Shown here piece after piece: positions 36,063-45,779 of a stretch of 64,000 bases of DNA. Made by a program: the position numbers and the translations under genes. Within the stretch, counting starts at the first letter, position 1, and the number at the start of each line of letters is the position of its first letter. Source of the stretch: Methylotenera oryzisoli (GTDB lineage: Bacteria > Pseudomonadota > Gammaproteobacteria > Burkholderiales > Methylophilaceae); contig NZ_PQVH01000008.1 in NCBI RefSeq assembly GCF_004661485.1, positions 186,001 through 250,000 of the forward strand. The letters are read 5' to 3'. Under the pieces are notes generated by a model. The model saw only the letters and a program-made list of their open reading frames with translations, was not told where the DNA came from and ran no database searches.

Positions 36063-39000
36063 TTAAGACGCTGTCTCAACCATTTTTACAGCCGCATCCA
36101 TATCTACGTCCACAATGCGTGAAACCCCTGATTCCTGCATAGTAACACCGATTAATTGCTGCGCCATTTCCATCGTAATTTTATTATGACTCACATATAA
36201 AAATTGTGTTTTCTCAGACATTTTTTGCACCATCGCACAAAACCTCTCTGTATTACTGTCATCCAGCGGTGCATCTACTTCATCCATCAGGCAAAATGGC
36301 GCCGGGTTAAGCCTAAATAACGCAAAAACCAAGGCTAGCGCTGTTAGCGCCTTTTCACCGCCTGATAACAAATGAATCGTACTATTCTTTTTACCTGGGG
36401 GTTGCGCAAACACCTGCATCCCAGTGTCTAAAATCTCATCGCCTAACATCTCCAATTTAGCCTGACCACCACCAAACAAGGTAGTAAACAACTCATTAAA
36501 ATGTTTATTGGCTTCATCAAACGTGTGCTGCAAACGGCTACGCGTTTCACGGTCTATTTTAGAGATTGCATCTTCTAGAGTTTTGCTAGCTTCAGTCAAG
36601 TCTTGGCATTGGCTGTCAATATACTGCTTACGCGCCTGCTCTGAAGCTAACTCCTCTATTGCAGCCAAGTTCACAGCTCCCAAGGCTTCAATATCTGATG
36701 TTAGCTTGGTTTTTTTCCTTTCAAGGTCAGTGACTTTAACCTCTGCAGCAACACTCTGCTTTAAATGACTTTCAAGCACAGCCTCTTCAATATTGGATGC
36801 CGTAAGCTCAGCCTGACATTGCTCAAAATGAATACGCGCTTCTTGTTCGCTTAAACGGCTAGCCTCCAACTTATCACGCAAGGGATGCAACTGTTGTTCT
36901 TGCTGCAAACGCTCGCGCTCCTGCTGCTGCAAAATGGTTTCGTTCTCACTCATCGCATTACGCAAGCGCACTAAGGATAACTCACGCTGCTGCTTGGCAT
37001 TTAACGCCGCTTCTAGGTTAGCTTTTAAAGCCTCCATCTTCGTTGCGGCCAAAGTAGTCTCGACCTCTGCACATCGCAATTTCAGTGAAGCATTTTCCTC
37101 TTGTATAGATTTAAGTTTTGACTCTAATTCATTGATATTATTTGTTATTAATTTTAAATTAAAACTTTTCTCTTGATGAATACGCTCAGCCACCTGCAAC
37201 TGCGATCTGGCCTCGTTTAATAAATTATCTGCAGACTGTTTCTTTGATTCCTGCGACAACTTCTCATGCTGCAGTGCTGTAAGGCTTTCTGTGATTGTAT
37301 TGAGTAAGGTTTGCTTTTGTATACTTTCAGCCTGCAGCTTCTGCAGTTTTTCTTCAGCAAGATTGCAATCCACCTGCAGCATAGTTTGACGTTGTATTGC
37401 ATTTGCTTGCTGCTGTTTAAGTTGCTGCAAATGCAAATTCAACTGATGTGCCTGCTGCGTTACATGCTTGAGTTGCTGTTGATGCGTATGCTGTGCAGCA
37501 CGTAACTGTTGCATATTGTGCTCAAGCTGTAACAACTGCTCACTTTCAAGCACCAACTGCGCTTGCGCTTCTGGCAACTGATTCTGCAGGCTAACCAAAC
37601 GTGCTTGGCGTTCCAGCACACCATGCAGCACCGACTGCTCGCCGAAATAAGTCACACTTTGTCGAGTATAAATATCCCCGTGCTGGTTCACCAAACATTC
37701 GCCATGCTGCAATGAGCCAGCAGCCTGTGCAATATCAGCATCACGCTCTAATATATACACACCAGCTAACCAGTCTTGCAACACTGCATGATAGCTAGGT
37801 TCTACATGCTCAACTAACGACAGCATAGCGGTATAGGGAGCCACCTTATCGCTAGCAACATGATTAATAGCAGAAGCGGCTGCTAGCGTTACAGCAACCG
37901 GCGCTCTAACTGCCATAGCGGCTTCAATCAACGATTGATCACATGCGATAGCATTAAGTTTTGCACCAAGAAATGCCTCAAAAGCTTGCTCCCAGCCAGA
38001 CTTAATCCGTACAAGCTGCCACAGCCTTGTGTTTTGTTGCTGCTGGTGACTCAAACCCGTGCCAGTTAGCCAAGCGCTTAATGCAGACGTATCATCCACC
38101 TTACGCATAGACTGCTGCAGCTTAGCCAATGAGTTAATTTCAGCTTCAAGTACATGCAGTGCGCGTTGTTGCTGATGCACCGTTTCTCTATGATTTTTAA
38201 TCTGATCATGCAAAGCCTGCTCCTGCTGAGCGGCCTGAGTACTTTTCTGCTCTAATTCAGCAACTTGCAATGTCAATGCGTTAAGTTCCGACTCTTGCTC
38301 AACCAGCAGACTATCCGCCGATATCTGCAGTGACGCATAACTTTGCTGTAATCGCTTGAGCTGTTCATTGGTTTCTGCAATTGAACGAGACAAATGTTCC
38401 ATATTTGCCTGCTCTAAACGTAAGCGCTGCTCTGTATTTAACCAGGTTGATTGACTAGCATTAAAAGCAGCGAGTGCCACCTGATAGCTCTGCAACTGCA
38501 ACGGCACAGCCAAACGTGCCGCATTCACGACCTCCTCGGCATGTATGCAATCGGCATTTGCCTGAGCAAGCTCGGCCTGTGCTAAACCTTGCGCACTCTC
38601 GACCTGGCTATGCTGTTGCGTGTTCTTCTCTAACTGCACAGATAGTTGATGCAACTGTATCTGCAAGCGCTCGCGTGCGTCTGCAGTGTTTTTCACTTGA
38701 TTTTCGAGGTTAGATACCTCTGCACTCGCTTCGTAATATGCAGCTTGGGCGACATTCACTGCGTCACTTGAAGCAACATGCTGCTGCCTGAGCGTTTCAA
38801 GCGTATTTTCACTATGTCGCAAGCTTGCCATTTGCGCTTCCAGTGCATTGACTAGCTGCTCAACAGCACGTTGCGACTTTTCCCACTGTGTACTTGCATC
38901 GCGCTTTTTTAATAACCAAATCTGCGCTTTAGTGATATTTAAAGCTTCTTGCATTTGATTGTACTGCGCGGCTACTGCGGCTTGTGATTGCAAACGTACG

Positions 39001-39614
39001 ATTTGCGCATCCAACTCACGTAAAATGTCCTCTACACGTAACAGATTTTCACGGGTGTCACGTAAACGCTTCTCAGTTTCTTTGCGCCGCTCTTTATATT
39101 TACTCACCCCGGCGGCCTCTTCAAGGAACACGCGCATCTCTTCAGGGCGCGCCTCTACAATACGGCTAATCGTATTTTGGCCGATAATCGCATAGGCCCT
39201 GCCGCCCAAACCTGTTCCCAAAAACAAATCTGCCACGTCACGGCGACGTACCACAGTATTATTAATGTAGTAAGTAGACCCCTTATCACGCTCAATCACC
39301 CGTTTTACGGAGATTTCCGCATACTGAGACCACTCACCGGCCGCACTACCCAAGCTATTATCAAACACCAACTCCACACTTGCGCGGGATATAGGCTTGC
39401 GGTTTCCTGAACCATTAAAGATCACAGCATCCATCGCATCTGCACGCATTTCTTTGGCAGACGACTCCCCCAGCACCCAGCGTACAGATTCCATGACATT
39501 GGATTTACCGCAGCCATTGGGGCCAACCACGCCAACACGCTGCCCGTGAATATGCAGCGTTGTCGGATCAACAAATGATTTGAAACCTGAGAGTTTGAGA
39601 TGGGTTAAACGCAA
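36063..39614 (-). CDS. smc: Chromosome partition protein Smc
   Basis: A 1183-residue SMC ATPase. Walker A GPNGCGKSN lies at about 32-40. Two long coiled coils flank a hinge (about 510-640), and the C-terminal head has the signature LSGGEKALTAL and Walker B FCLMDEVDAPLD. The coiled coils are very rich in glutamine. It compacts and segregates chromosomes with ScpA and ScpB, which are not in the window. It is the first gene of smc-zipA-ligA-cysQ. Confidence 0.97.
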   Translation of the reverse strand: MRLTHLKLSGFKSFVDPTTLHIHGQRVGVVGPNGCGKSNVMESVRWVLGESSAKEMRADAMDAVIFNGSGNRKPISRASVELVFDNSLGSAAGEWSQYAEISVKRVIERDKGSTYYINNTVVRRRDVADLFLGTGLGGRAYAIIGQNTISRIVEARPEEMRVFLEEAAGVSKYKERRKETEKRLRDTRENLLRVEDILRELDAQIVRLQSQAAVAAQYNQMQEALNITKAQIWLLKKRDASTQWEKSQRAVEQLVNALEAQMASLRHSENTLETLRQQHVASSDAVNVAQAAYYEASAEVSNLENQVKNTADARERLQIQLHQLSVQLEKNTQQHSQVESAQGLAQAELAQANADCIHAEEVVNAARLAVPLQLQSYQVALAAFNASQSTWLNTEQRLRLEQANMEHLSRSIAETNEQLKRLQQSYASLQISADSLLVEQESELNALTLQVAELEQKSTQAAQQEQALHDQIKNHRETVHQQQRALHVLEAEINSLAKLQQSMRKVDDTSALSAWLTGTGLSHQQQQNTRLWQLVRIKSGWEQAFEAFLGAKLNAIACDQSLIEAAMAVRAPVAVTLAAASAINHVASDKVAPYTAMLSLVEHVEPSYHAVLQDWLAGVYILERDADIAQAAGSLQHGECLVNQHGDIYTRQSVTYFGEQSVLHGVLERQARLVSLQNQLPEAQAQLVLESEQLLQLEHNMQQLRAAQHTHQQQLKHVTQQAHQLNLHLQQLKQQQANAIQRQTMLQVDCNLAEEKLQKLQAESIQKQTLLNTITESLTALQHEKLSQESKKQSADNLLNEARSQLQVAERIHQEKSFNLKLITNNINELESKLKSIQEENASLKLRCAEVETTLAATKMEALKANLEAALNAKQQRELSLVRLRNAMSENETILQQQERERLQQEQQLHPLRDKLEASRLSEQEARIHFEQCQAELTASNIEEAVLESHLKQSVAAEVKVTDLERKKTKLTSDIEALGAVNLAAIEELASEQARKQYIDSQCQDLTEASKTLEDAISKIDRETRSRLQHTFDEANKHFNELFTTLFGGGQAKLEMLGDEILDTGMQVFAQPPGKKNSTIHLLSGGEKALTALALVFALFRLNPAPFCLMDEVDAPLDDSNTERFCAMVQKMSEKTQFLYVSHNKITMEMAQQLIGVTMQESGVSRIVDVDMDAAVKMVETAS

Positions 39615-39690
39615 AATGAACTTTTACTAATTAGGTTTGACTTAGGGCGTTATAATAACGTTTTTTAAGCTAAAAGCTCTACTATCTATC

Positions 39691-40137
39691 ATGACTGATC
39701 TATCACTAGGTGCAAAACCAACCGCACAGCCCTCTAAAACTTTAGAGACATTTGAAAGCCCAACAACGTCACGTGACTTTCATATCCATATGGAAATCCC
39801 AGAGTTCACGTGCTTATGCCCTAAAACAGGCCAGCCTGACTTTGCCGTCATTTATTTAGATTACATTCCAGATCAACTCTGTGTGGAGCTTAAAAGCCTG
39901 AAACTCTACATGTGGTCGTTCCGCGACGAAGGCTGCTTCCATGAAGCCGTGACTAATCGCATATTGGATGACTTGGTTGCAGCAACACAGCCAAAATTTA
40001 TGCGTGTGACCGCTAAATTTTATGTCAGGGGTGGCGTGTTTACCAACGTGATTGCTGAGCATCGCAAATCAGGCTGGCAGCCACAACCGCGTGTTGAATT
40101 AACGCAATTTGAAAGCCAATCTAACATCCGCGGTTAA
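39691..40137 (+). CDS. queF: NADPH-dependent 7-cyano-7-deazaguanine reductase QueF
   Basis: A 148-residue single-domain QueF. The catalytic Cys43 and Asp50 lie in [10 protein letters not shown]. The QueF motif with VELKSLKLY and the CFHE segment follow. It reduces preQ0 to preQ1 in queuosine biosynthesis for tRNA wobble position 34. It is divergent from smc by 76 bp and is followed by a hairpin and then by tRNA genes. Confidence 0.95.
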   Translation: MTDLSLGAKPTAQPSKTLETFESPTTSRDFHIHMEIPEFTCLCPKTGQPDFAVIYLDYIPDQLCVELKSLKLYMWSFRDEGCFHEAVTNRILDDLVAATQPKFMRVTAKFYVRGGVFTNVIAEHRKSGWQPQPRVELTQFESQSNIRG

Positions 40138-40175
40138 GCGTAATCATCAATAGAGATAGCGGCAGCTTGATCGGT

Positions 40176-40200
40176 GTGTAAATTCTTTTAGAATTTACAC
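40176..40200 (+). terminator. Hairpin after queF
   Basis: A perfect 11-bp stem (40176-40186 with 40190-40200) and a TTT loop lie 39 bp after the queF stop. There is no T-run after it, but no other terminator candidate is visible before the tRNA promoter. Confidence 0.5.
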
Positions 40201-40218
40201 AAATTAGAAGGAAAGTGA

Positions 40219-40247
40219 TTGACAAGCCCCGCGCCCATCTTTAATAT
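40219..40247 (+). promoter_or_regulatory. Strong sigma-70 promoter for the tRNA cluster
   Basis: TTGACA (40219-40224), a 17-base spacer, then TAATAT (40242-40247), followed by a GC-rich GGCGCC discriminator as in stringently controlled stable-RNA promoters. The first tRNA begins 49 bp after the -10. Confidence 0.85.
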
Positions 40248-40296
40248 GGCGCCTCGCTAACATTGCAACAGCTTAAAACAATATGTTGTAGGTTTT

Positions 40297-40372
<76 letters not shown>

Positions 40373-40452
40373 AAAAGACTTACAAATCACTTCGATTTAT
40401 AAGCAAATTGTTGTAAAATACTGCACTTGTTAGCTAAGCGGTAAATTCTTAG

Positions 40453-40528
40453 GTCCCCATCGTCTAGAGGCCTAGGACACCTCCCTTTCACGGAGGCGAC
40501 CGGGGTTCGAATCCCCGTGGGGACGCCA
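40453..40528 (+). tRNA. tRNA-Glu(TTC), copy 1
   Basis: A 76-nt cloverleaf: acceptor GTCCCCA/TGGGGAC, anticodon loop CTTTCAC (anticodon TTC), T-arm with GGTTCGAATCC, discriminator G and encoded CCA. It is 80 bp after tRNA-Ala. Confidence 0.97.
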
Positions 40529-40595
40529 AAAGTTTTCAGTAACTATTGGCAAATTTAAAGCAAAGTATTAGTTTCAAATAGTAGTAAATTCTTAG

Positions 40596-40671
40596 GTCCC
40601 CATCGTCTAGAGGCCTAGGACACCTCCCTTTCACGGAGGCGACCGGGGTTCGAATCCCCGTGGGGACGCCA
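40596..40671 (+). tRNA. tRNA-Glu(TTC), copy 2
   Basis: Identical to copy 1 across all 76 bases and also across 12 bases upstream (GTAAATTCTTAG). The start-to-start distance is 143 bp, so it arose by tandem duplication or is kept identical by gene conversion. Confidence 0.97.
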
Positions 40672-40710
40672 ATAAATTGGCAGTATAAACACAGAAGATT
40701 CAATCAAAGT

Positions 40711-40745
40711 AACCAGCACATGTTAACAATGTTCTGGTTTTTTCG
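40711..40745 (+). terminator. Terminator of the tRNA operon
   Basis: AACCAG and CTGGTT (40711-40716 and 40734-40739) with inner ACAT/ATGT pairs form a hairpin followed by TTTTCG and a further T5 tract. A weaker stem with T6 lies at 40777-40806. Confidence 0.8.
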
Positions 40746-40821
40746 TTTTTAACGTCTGCAATTACTCCAGCCTTTTATAACCCACTCATTCTTGTGTTAT
40801 TTTTTGATTAACTGACCATGA

Positions 40822-41292
40822 TTATCTTTCTGGCACGTATGCAAAAAACCATCCCTCATAGGCTGGTTGATTTTCAAAATATCGATACACTGGCCTGAAG
40901 TTTTTGGTTTTGAAAGGCTTTAAAGGTGATTTACTGTACACCCCCAATACACCACCACTAGGCGCCTGCAATATACCCCAATCTGCAACTTGAGTAATGG
41001 GATCAGCATAAATCTTTCTTAAATAACGCCGTGGTACAGGGAAGCGGTCATCTTTTAACAACGCCTCTAAATTTGGCGGGTACTGTTTAATCACACCGGG
41101 CGTTTGGTTGTAATAATTACCGATTGCCCGCCTGATAGTATCTCCCACTTTAAGTAGCTCCTGCTCCCTTTCGCGCTTTCTAGCTTCATTCCATTTAACG
41201 CCTGCAGCAGCTAATACTAGGCCGGCAATCATAATAAGTACAAGCAACCCAATTAAGATAAAACCAGCCTGCTGCTTACTACCAGTCTGCAT
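40822..41292 (-). CDS. Type II secretion minor pseudopilin-like protein lacking Glu5
   Basis: A 156-residue protein with a pseudopilin-type N-terminus: a short basic leader, then AG-FILIGLLVLIMIAGLVLAA. The prepilin cleavage site is plausible, but the usual glutamate at +5 is replaced by glycine, as in GspK-type tip pseudopilins. I chose ATG 41292, which overlaps the upstream gene. The longer frame to 41364 reads through the neighbour and is unlikely. It is the last gene of the secretion array. Confidence 0.75.
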   Translation of the reverse strand: MQTGSKQQAGFILIGLLVLIMIAGLVLAAAGVKWNEARKREREQELLKVGDTIRRAIGNYYNQTPGVIKQYPPNLEALLKDDRFPVPRRYLRKIYADPITQVADWGILQAPSGGVLGVYSKSPLKPFKTKNFRPVYRYFENQPAYEGWFFAYVPER

Positions 41293-41671
41293 AATTAGTA
41301 CCGTCAGATGCAACCATATCAGCCCCACTGTGAATATCATAAATTGCGCCCTTGTCTTCAACATCCAGCGGCGGAGAAAAAACCCAAGTCAACGTGCTTT
41401 GGGTAATTGGGTCTTCAGGTACAGACCGCAAATACTTGTGCTGTACTAACTCCTCAATCGTTTCCGGATAAGCATTCTTGTCGCTATAAAACTTATCTAT
41501 CGCGTCTCGCATGGTGATAAGGTCATGTTTTAATATGGTTTCCTTAGACCGATCAATCGAATTGAAATACCTAGGTGTTACCAAACTTAGCAGTGTGGCG
41601 ATAATCGCTAGCACTACCAATACTTCTATCAGTGTAAAGCCTTGATTATTATTTTTCACGCACATTACCAT
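41279..41671 (-). CDS. Pseudopilin (GspG/H-like) 2
   Basis: A 130-residue prepilin-like protein with cleavage motif QG-FTLIEVLVVLAIIATL, including Glu5. The C-terminal region is short, with the motif DPITQSTLTWVF that recalls GspG-like globular heads. The start could be ATG 41671 or ATG 41665, the latter overlapping the upstream stop (TAATG). It should be processed by a prepilin peptidase, which is not in this window. Confidence 0.85.
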   Translation of the reverse strand: MVMCVKNNNQGFTLIEVLVVLAIIATLLSLVTPRYFNSIDRSKETILKHDLITMRDAIDKFYSDKNAYPETIEELVQHKYLRSVPEDPITQSTLTWVFSPPLDVEDKGAIYDIHSGADMVASDGTNYADW

Positions 41672-42150
41672 TCACGATAAGGTTGTTGATTAATGCCGAT
41701 TTCATTGGAAAGTGAATGTACATCATAGACATCATCTCCTGCCTCTGGCGTTTGAAAGGAACTCATATAGCTACGCTTACCCCATGTTTCATCTGCACTT
41801 AAAGAGGTATCGTTTGAAAATGGGTCTCGCGGTATATTGCGCATAAAGTAAATCTTCCGTTTTTTTGGATCTTGAATATTTTCCACCCCGACAACCAACA
41901 CCTTTAGTGATGGCGGATACCCTGACTGGTCAATAGACTTTTTAATCAGGCCGTCATCCACAGCTTGTTTGTAGTGATCGATGGCATCACGAATTTGCCA
42001 TAGGGATTTTTTTAGCTCCTGCTCCTTATTACGCTTTGCCGATAGCTGTACCATTGGCGCGGCAGAACTCACAAGCAAGGCAAGCAGTACCAAAGATACC
42101 AATAACTCAATCAGCGTGAAGCCTTTGTATTTTATAAATGACTTGGGCAT
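41665..42150 (-). CDS. Pseudopilin (GspG/H-like) 1
   Basis: A 161-residue prepilin-like protein with cleavage motif KG-FTLIELLVSLVLLALLV. The head contains the IPRDPFSND motif also seen in GspG-type proteins. It follows gspD by 6 bp and is translationally coupled to the next pseudopilin. The three pseudopilins at this end differ clearly from each other and from GspG at 49601. Confidence 0.85.
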   Translation of the reverse strand: MPKSFIKYKGFTLIELLVSLVLLALLVSSAAPMVQLSAKRNKEQELKKSLWQIRDAIDHYKQAVDDGLIKKSIDQSGYPPSLKVLVVGVENIQDPKKRKIYFMRNIPRDPFSNDTSLSADETWGKRSYMSSFQTPEAGDDVYDVHSLSNEIGINQQPYREW

Positions 42151-42156
42151 AGCCTG

Positions 42157-44136
42157 TTATCTCTGAGCATTAGCGCCAGCATTGGATGCGCCATTCTCCT
42201 CCGCTGCTGGCTGCAACAATTGGTTGGCGAAGTTCTGGTCAACCTGCACCCTACCAGCCTGAATGGATTGTGGGGTTGGAGCCGGCGCTTGTGCAGGCGC
42301 AGTCTCCGCAGCAACTAACGCTGGCTCAGAAGCTTTTGCACCTCGGCTACTTGTCGCATGGTTCACACCGGATGGAAACATGGTGTAAACAGCATTGGCA
42401 GGCGCAATGTTATGCAAAATACGTGGCGTAATCAGCAGAACAATTTCATTCTTACGCTTGTCGTTATTCTTATCCGTAAACAGTCTGCCGATGAAAGGCA
42501 AGCTAGATAGCCCTGGTACTTTGTTAGAAATGTTTTGCCCATCATCTCGGAATAGCCCAGCAAGAATCTGTGTCTCTCCATTTTTAAGTTGCAAAGTAGT
42601 ATTCGCATTACGGCTACCAATGGTATAGGCCAACACGCCTGTGTCGGTTTTTACTTGGTCTGTGATATTGCTGACCTCCAGTCCCACTTTGATATTGACT
42701 TGGTCTTGTAACAGAATCGTGGGCTCCACATCCAACTTGATACCTACTTCAAGATAATTAACCGTTTGAGAAACAAAACCTGTGGAGTTTGCTACGCTGG
42801 TAAACACAGGAATTTTGTCTCCTACATGAATTTTTGCTTTTTCACGATTTTTGACGCGGATTTGCGGGTTAGCCAAAAGATTGGTATCGGTGTCCTGATG
42901 CAGCAGATTTAATGCCAGTACAGGGTCGCTAATCGTAAAAACACCCAGTCCAGAATTAAAGTTTTTAAGCTCAGCCAATGACAATCGACCTGGAGTGTTA
43001 GTCGTTACGCCATTACTGCTTGTTTTGCCTTGGACACCAACACTCACTTGTGAAGGGTAGCGTACACCTATATTCTCCAAGCTCCTGCGATTTATTTCCA
43101 TCACTTCTACTTCCAACATTACTTCTGGCTCAATCAAGTCTTGCGAGGCAATTAGTTTTTCTGCAATTTGAATTGATTCAGCAGTATCTCGCATGACCAA
43201 AGTATTAAGTTTCTCATCTATATAAACGTCTTTAGATTTGAGCACGGTTTTAATCAAGTTCATGGCGCGCTTAGCATCTATGCTATTTAAATAAAAGCTT
43301 CGCACGTAAAGCTCTTGATACTCTTGGCTACGGCTCACTGGGTAAATCAGTAAAGTATTGTCATTCAATACTTTTTTTGCGAGTTGATTGGTCGTCAGAA
43401 TAACCTGTATCGCATCTTCAATAGGGGTATCACGTACAAAGATACTGGTGCGTTGATTATCACGTAGTTCTTGATCATAAGAAAAATTGATATTGGCAGC
43501 CTTACCAATAAACTCAAAAACAGACCTCACAGAAACATTTTTAAATTCCAATGTAATTGGTTTCTTAAATGCAGACTTAATCTGCGGGATAGCCATTATT
43601 TTCCCTATGCGCTTATTTTCCATGTTCTCAAACAGTAAACGGGCGCCTTCGTGCTTACTGTCTTCTGCTAGGATAGCTCTTGTGAGGTTATGGGCAGAAT
43701 CAATATCATCTTTATCAAAGGCATTTTTGGCATTTGCAAGCATCATGTCATGGTTCTGTGCTAAACCTAGCCTATAAGAGCCCTCCTGTGCCCTTTGGTT
43801 ATTTGGGTCTAGCATCAATACTTTTTTATAATTTGACTCTGCGTCTGTGAATAAGCCCTGCTGGGCTTGGTTATCTGCTAACTTCAATAGGGTTGATAGC
43901 TGCAACTCTTGCTGCACCTTCAACATGCTTCGATATTGAGGATTATCTGGATACAAGGTAACCAGTTGTTTTAGCTTATCTACACCAGCATCTACATCGC
44001 CACTATTGATCAATAGCCTAGCTGCTTCATACGTTTGATTATCGTCATCTGATTTACTCTTTAGATGGTTAAAACCTGTACAACTTGTTGCAAAGGTCAT
44101 CACAACCAAATAAGAAGTTAGTTTTTTTATATTCAT
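42157..44136 (-). CDS. gspD: Secretin GspD-like outer membrane channel (TPR lipoprotein)
   Basis: A 659-residue protein. The start is probably ATG 44136, because it gives a lipoprotein signal with lipobox FATSC. The longer frame to 44193 begins with TTG. The N-terminal third has TPR-like repeats (AESNYKKVLMLDPNNQRAQEG). A STN/N0-like and N1 region (about 205-380) and a secretin barrel (about 440-600, VPGLSSLPFIGRLF) follow. Ending in an Ala/Pro-rich tail is unusual. It forms the outer membrane pore of the secretion machine. TPR-bearing secretins occur in MSHA and related systems, so MshL-like is an alternative name. Confidence 0.88.
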   Translation of the reverse strand: MNIKKLTSYLVVMTFATSCTGFNHLKSKSDDDNQTYEAARLLINSGDVDAGVDKLKQLVTLYPDNPQYRSMLKVQQELQLSTLLKLADNQAQQGLFTDAESNYKKVLMLDPNNQRAQEGSYRLGLAQNHDMMLANAKNAFDKDDIDSAHNLTRAILAEDSKHEGARLLFENMENKRIGKIMAIPQIKSAFKKPITLEFKNVSVRSVFEFIGKAANINFSYDQELRDNQRTSIFVRDTPIEDAIQVILTTNQLAKKVLNDNTLLIYPVSRSQEYQELYVRSFYLNSIDAKRAMNLIKTVLKSKDVYIDEKLNTLVMRDTAESIQIAEKLIASQDLIEPEVMLEVEVMEINRRSLENIGVRYPSQVSVGVQGKTSSNGVTTNTPGRLSLAELKNFNSGLGVFTISDPVLALNLLHQDTDTNLLANPQIRVKNREKAKIHVGDKIPVFTSVANSTGFVSQTVNYLEVGIKLDVEPTILLQDQVNIKVGLEVSNITDQVKTDTGVLAYTIGSRNANTTLQLKNGETQILAGLFRDDGQNISNKVPGLSSLPFIGRLFTDKNNDKRKNEIVLLITPRILHNIAPANAVYTMFPSGVNHATSSRGAKASEPALVAAETAPAQAPAPTPQSIQAGRVQVDQNFANQLLQPAAEENGASNAGANAQR

Positions 44137-44189
44137 ATGCAATCTTTGCGTTGCGATTACCTTAATAAAAGTCTGGGAAAATGATAATT

Positions 44190-44702
44190 TCAACTTACTG
44201 CTCCAATTTGCATCTGCATCTCAATATTTAAAGGAATGTATTTAATCGTCATTAGCGGTGGAATAATGGCTTTAATTTCCCAACTATCCTCAAGCACATC
44301 ACCCACTTTTACTGAATAATTCTTCTGCCCATCTATCAGAAAGACCAAGATTTCACCGTCATCAACTAACTTACCGGCATATTTAAATGGATTTTCTGGC
44401 GGCGGTTCTATTTCTTGATCCACTGACTGTTGATTTAAATCATCTTGAGAAACAAACATCGTGAATATGTTTTCAGGTTCATCAACTATCTGTGCCCTAC
44501 TAAACGCTGCACCACTGGCACTTATAGGGGATAAGTGATTAGTATCGATTGGTGCATCTTGTTTAACCAAACGCTCTCTGCGAGGTTTGACTGCAACCGC
44601 CAGCTCATCATCAACATGATCTTGTTTAGTCTCTACCCAATAACAAGCAATCACTGTCAACACTAACACTACCCAAACCGCGTATTTCTTCGCCATGCCC
44701 AT
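44190..44702 (-). CDS. PilP/GspC-like inner membrane protein
   Basis: A 170-residue protein with one N-terminal helix (about 6-22) and a C-terminal small beta domain (FKYAGKLVDDGEILVFLIDGQKN, then VKVGDVLEDSWEI), the HR/PilP-like fold that contacts the secretin. I chose ATG 44702 because it lies just after the upstream stop codon and puts the helix near the start. It probably couples the inner membrane platform to the secretin. Confidence 0.72.
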   Translation of the reverse strand: MGMAKKYAVWVVLVLTVIACYWVETKQDHVDDELAVAVKPRRERLVKQDAPIDTNHLSPISASGAAFSRAQIVDEPENIFTMFVSQDDLNQQSVDQEIEPPPENPFKYAGKLVDDGEILVFLIDGQKNYSVKVGDVLEDSWEIKAIIPPLMTIKYIPLNIEMQMQIGAVS

Positions 44703-44706
44703 CAAT

Positions 44707-45264
44707 TTATTCGTGCCTTTTTCGTAAATAGATAGTGAATTTGATATTGGCTTCAATCAAATCTGAGCCAATATTCTCTCGTTTCATGCTGATATCATTG
44801 AGTGCTACGGTAGGTAAGTTATTCAGCACTGCATTAATAAATTGACGAATTTGCACATAACTACCCTGTACCGGAAGACTAATTTGGTACTTAATTAAGG
44901 TAGCTGAGAGAGATTGAGAGGAATATTCAACCTTGTTGGTGACGATACCTGCACTGGTCGCAGCATGTAATATTTCAGTGATTTTGTTATTTGCTTCGTT
45001 TTTTTGAGGCAATAGTGCATAAAATTTCTGCTCAATATCAAACTGAGTGTCAGTCTTGACCTTTAGTTTATTGATATTAGGATTGGTTTTAAGCTCAAGA
45101 ATATGGGACGTTAGCGTCTCAATTTTACTTGCCTGAGGTCGAACAACCATGACCATTAACAACAGACTCACTAGCAATAACGACAAACCCAGCCAACCCT
45201 GCCAACCAAGTTGTCGTAACTTGTATTGCAACAACTCTCTAGAGAAAAACCTTGTGTTTACCAT
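44707..45264 (-). CDS. PilO/GspM-like platform protein
   Basis: A 185-residue protein with one transmembrane helix (about 23-41), a coiled-coil linker and a ferredoxin-like C-terminal domain (KYQISLPVQGSYVQIRQFINAVLNNLPTV, shown here only as a pattern of strand and helix). This is the PilO architecture of type IV pilus and MSHA systems. It overlaps the PilN-like gene by 7 bp. Confidence 0.78.
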   Translation of the reverse strand: MVNTRFFSRELLQYKLRQLGWQGWLGLSLLLVSLLLMVMVVRPQASKIETLTSHILELKTNPNINKLKVKTDTQFDIEQKFYALLPQKNEANNKITEILHAATSAGIVTNKVEYSSQSLSATLIKYQISLPVQGSYVQIRQFINAVLNNLPTVALNDISMKRENIGSDLIEANIKFTIYLRKRHE

Positions 45265-45779
45265 GCTGTTTCCACCACAAAATGCACTGCCGGCTGGCCG
45301 TTAACCTCTGCAGACTCTTGTGAAACTAGAGCCACGTTTTTAAGCATTTTTTGCTGGATTAAACTATCCACATAAGCCATCATGCTATCTACATCCAACG
45401 CCAAAGCGGTGATACGCAGCGTTTGTTTTTTTATACTAGGCTCCACGGCAAGGAGTTTCACCGCATCGCTTTTCGTCGCCTCCAGAATCTTAAATATCGC
45501 ATTCCACGGCAAGACTATCTCAGCGATTGCCGCATTTACAGCCGCAATATCATGCGTCTTTTGTGCGTTATGATTTACATTAACCTTAGGTAAATAACGC
45601 ACAGACTGTGCACGACTAAGTGCATCGATATTGGCTTCCAACTTACGCGTGTCACTTAATAAAGTTTGATGGTAATTAATTATCAAGCAGCTTATTAGCA
45701 CTCCTGCCACCAATAACACCAACGCCGTTAAGTTGACTCTTTTTACTGCCAATGCATGATTCAAAGTAATAGTGCTCAT
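45258..45779 (-). CDS. PilN-like platform protein
   Basis: A 173-residue protein with one helix (about 16-36) and a coiled-coil plus small globular domain, consistent with PilN or the periplasmic half of GspL. It overlaps both neighbours by 4-7 bp and lacks the cytoplasmic helix motif INLLP of classical PilN, so the call rests on order and topology. Confidence 0.7.
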   Translation of the reverse strand: MSTITLNHALAVKRVNLTALVLLVAGVLISCLIINYHQTLLSDTRKLEANIDALSRAQSVRYLPKVNVNHNAQKTHDIAAVNAAIAEIVLPWNAIFKILEATKSDAVKLLAVEPSIKKQTLRITALALDVDSMMAYVDSLIQQKMLKNVALVSQESAEVNGQPAVHFVVETAW

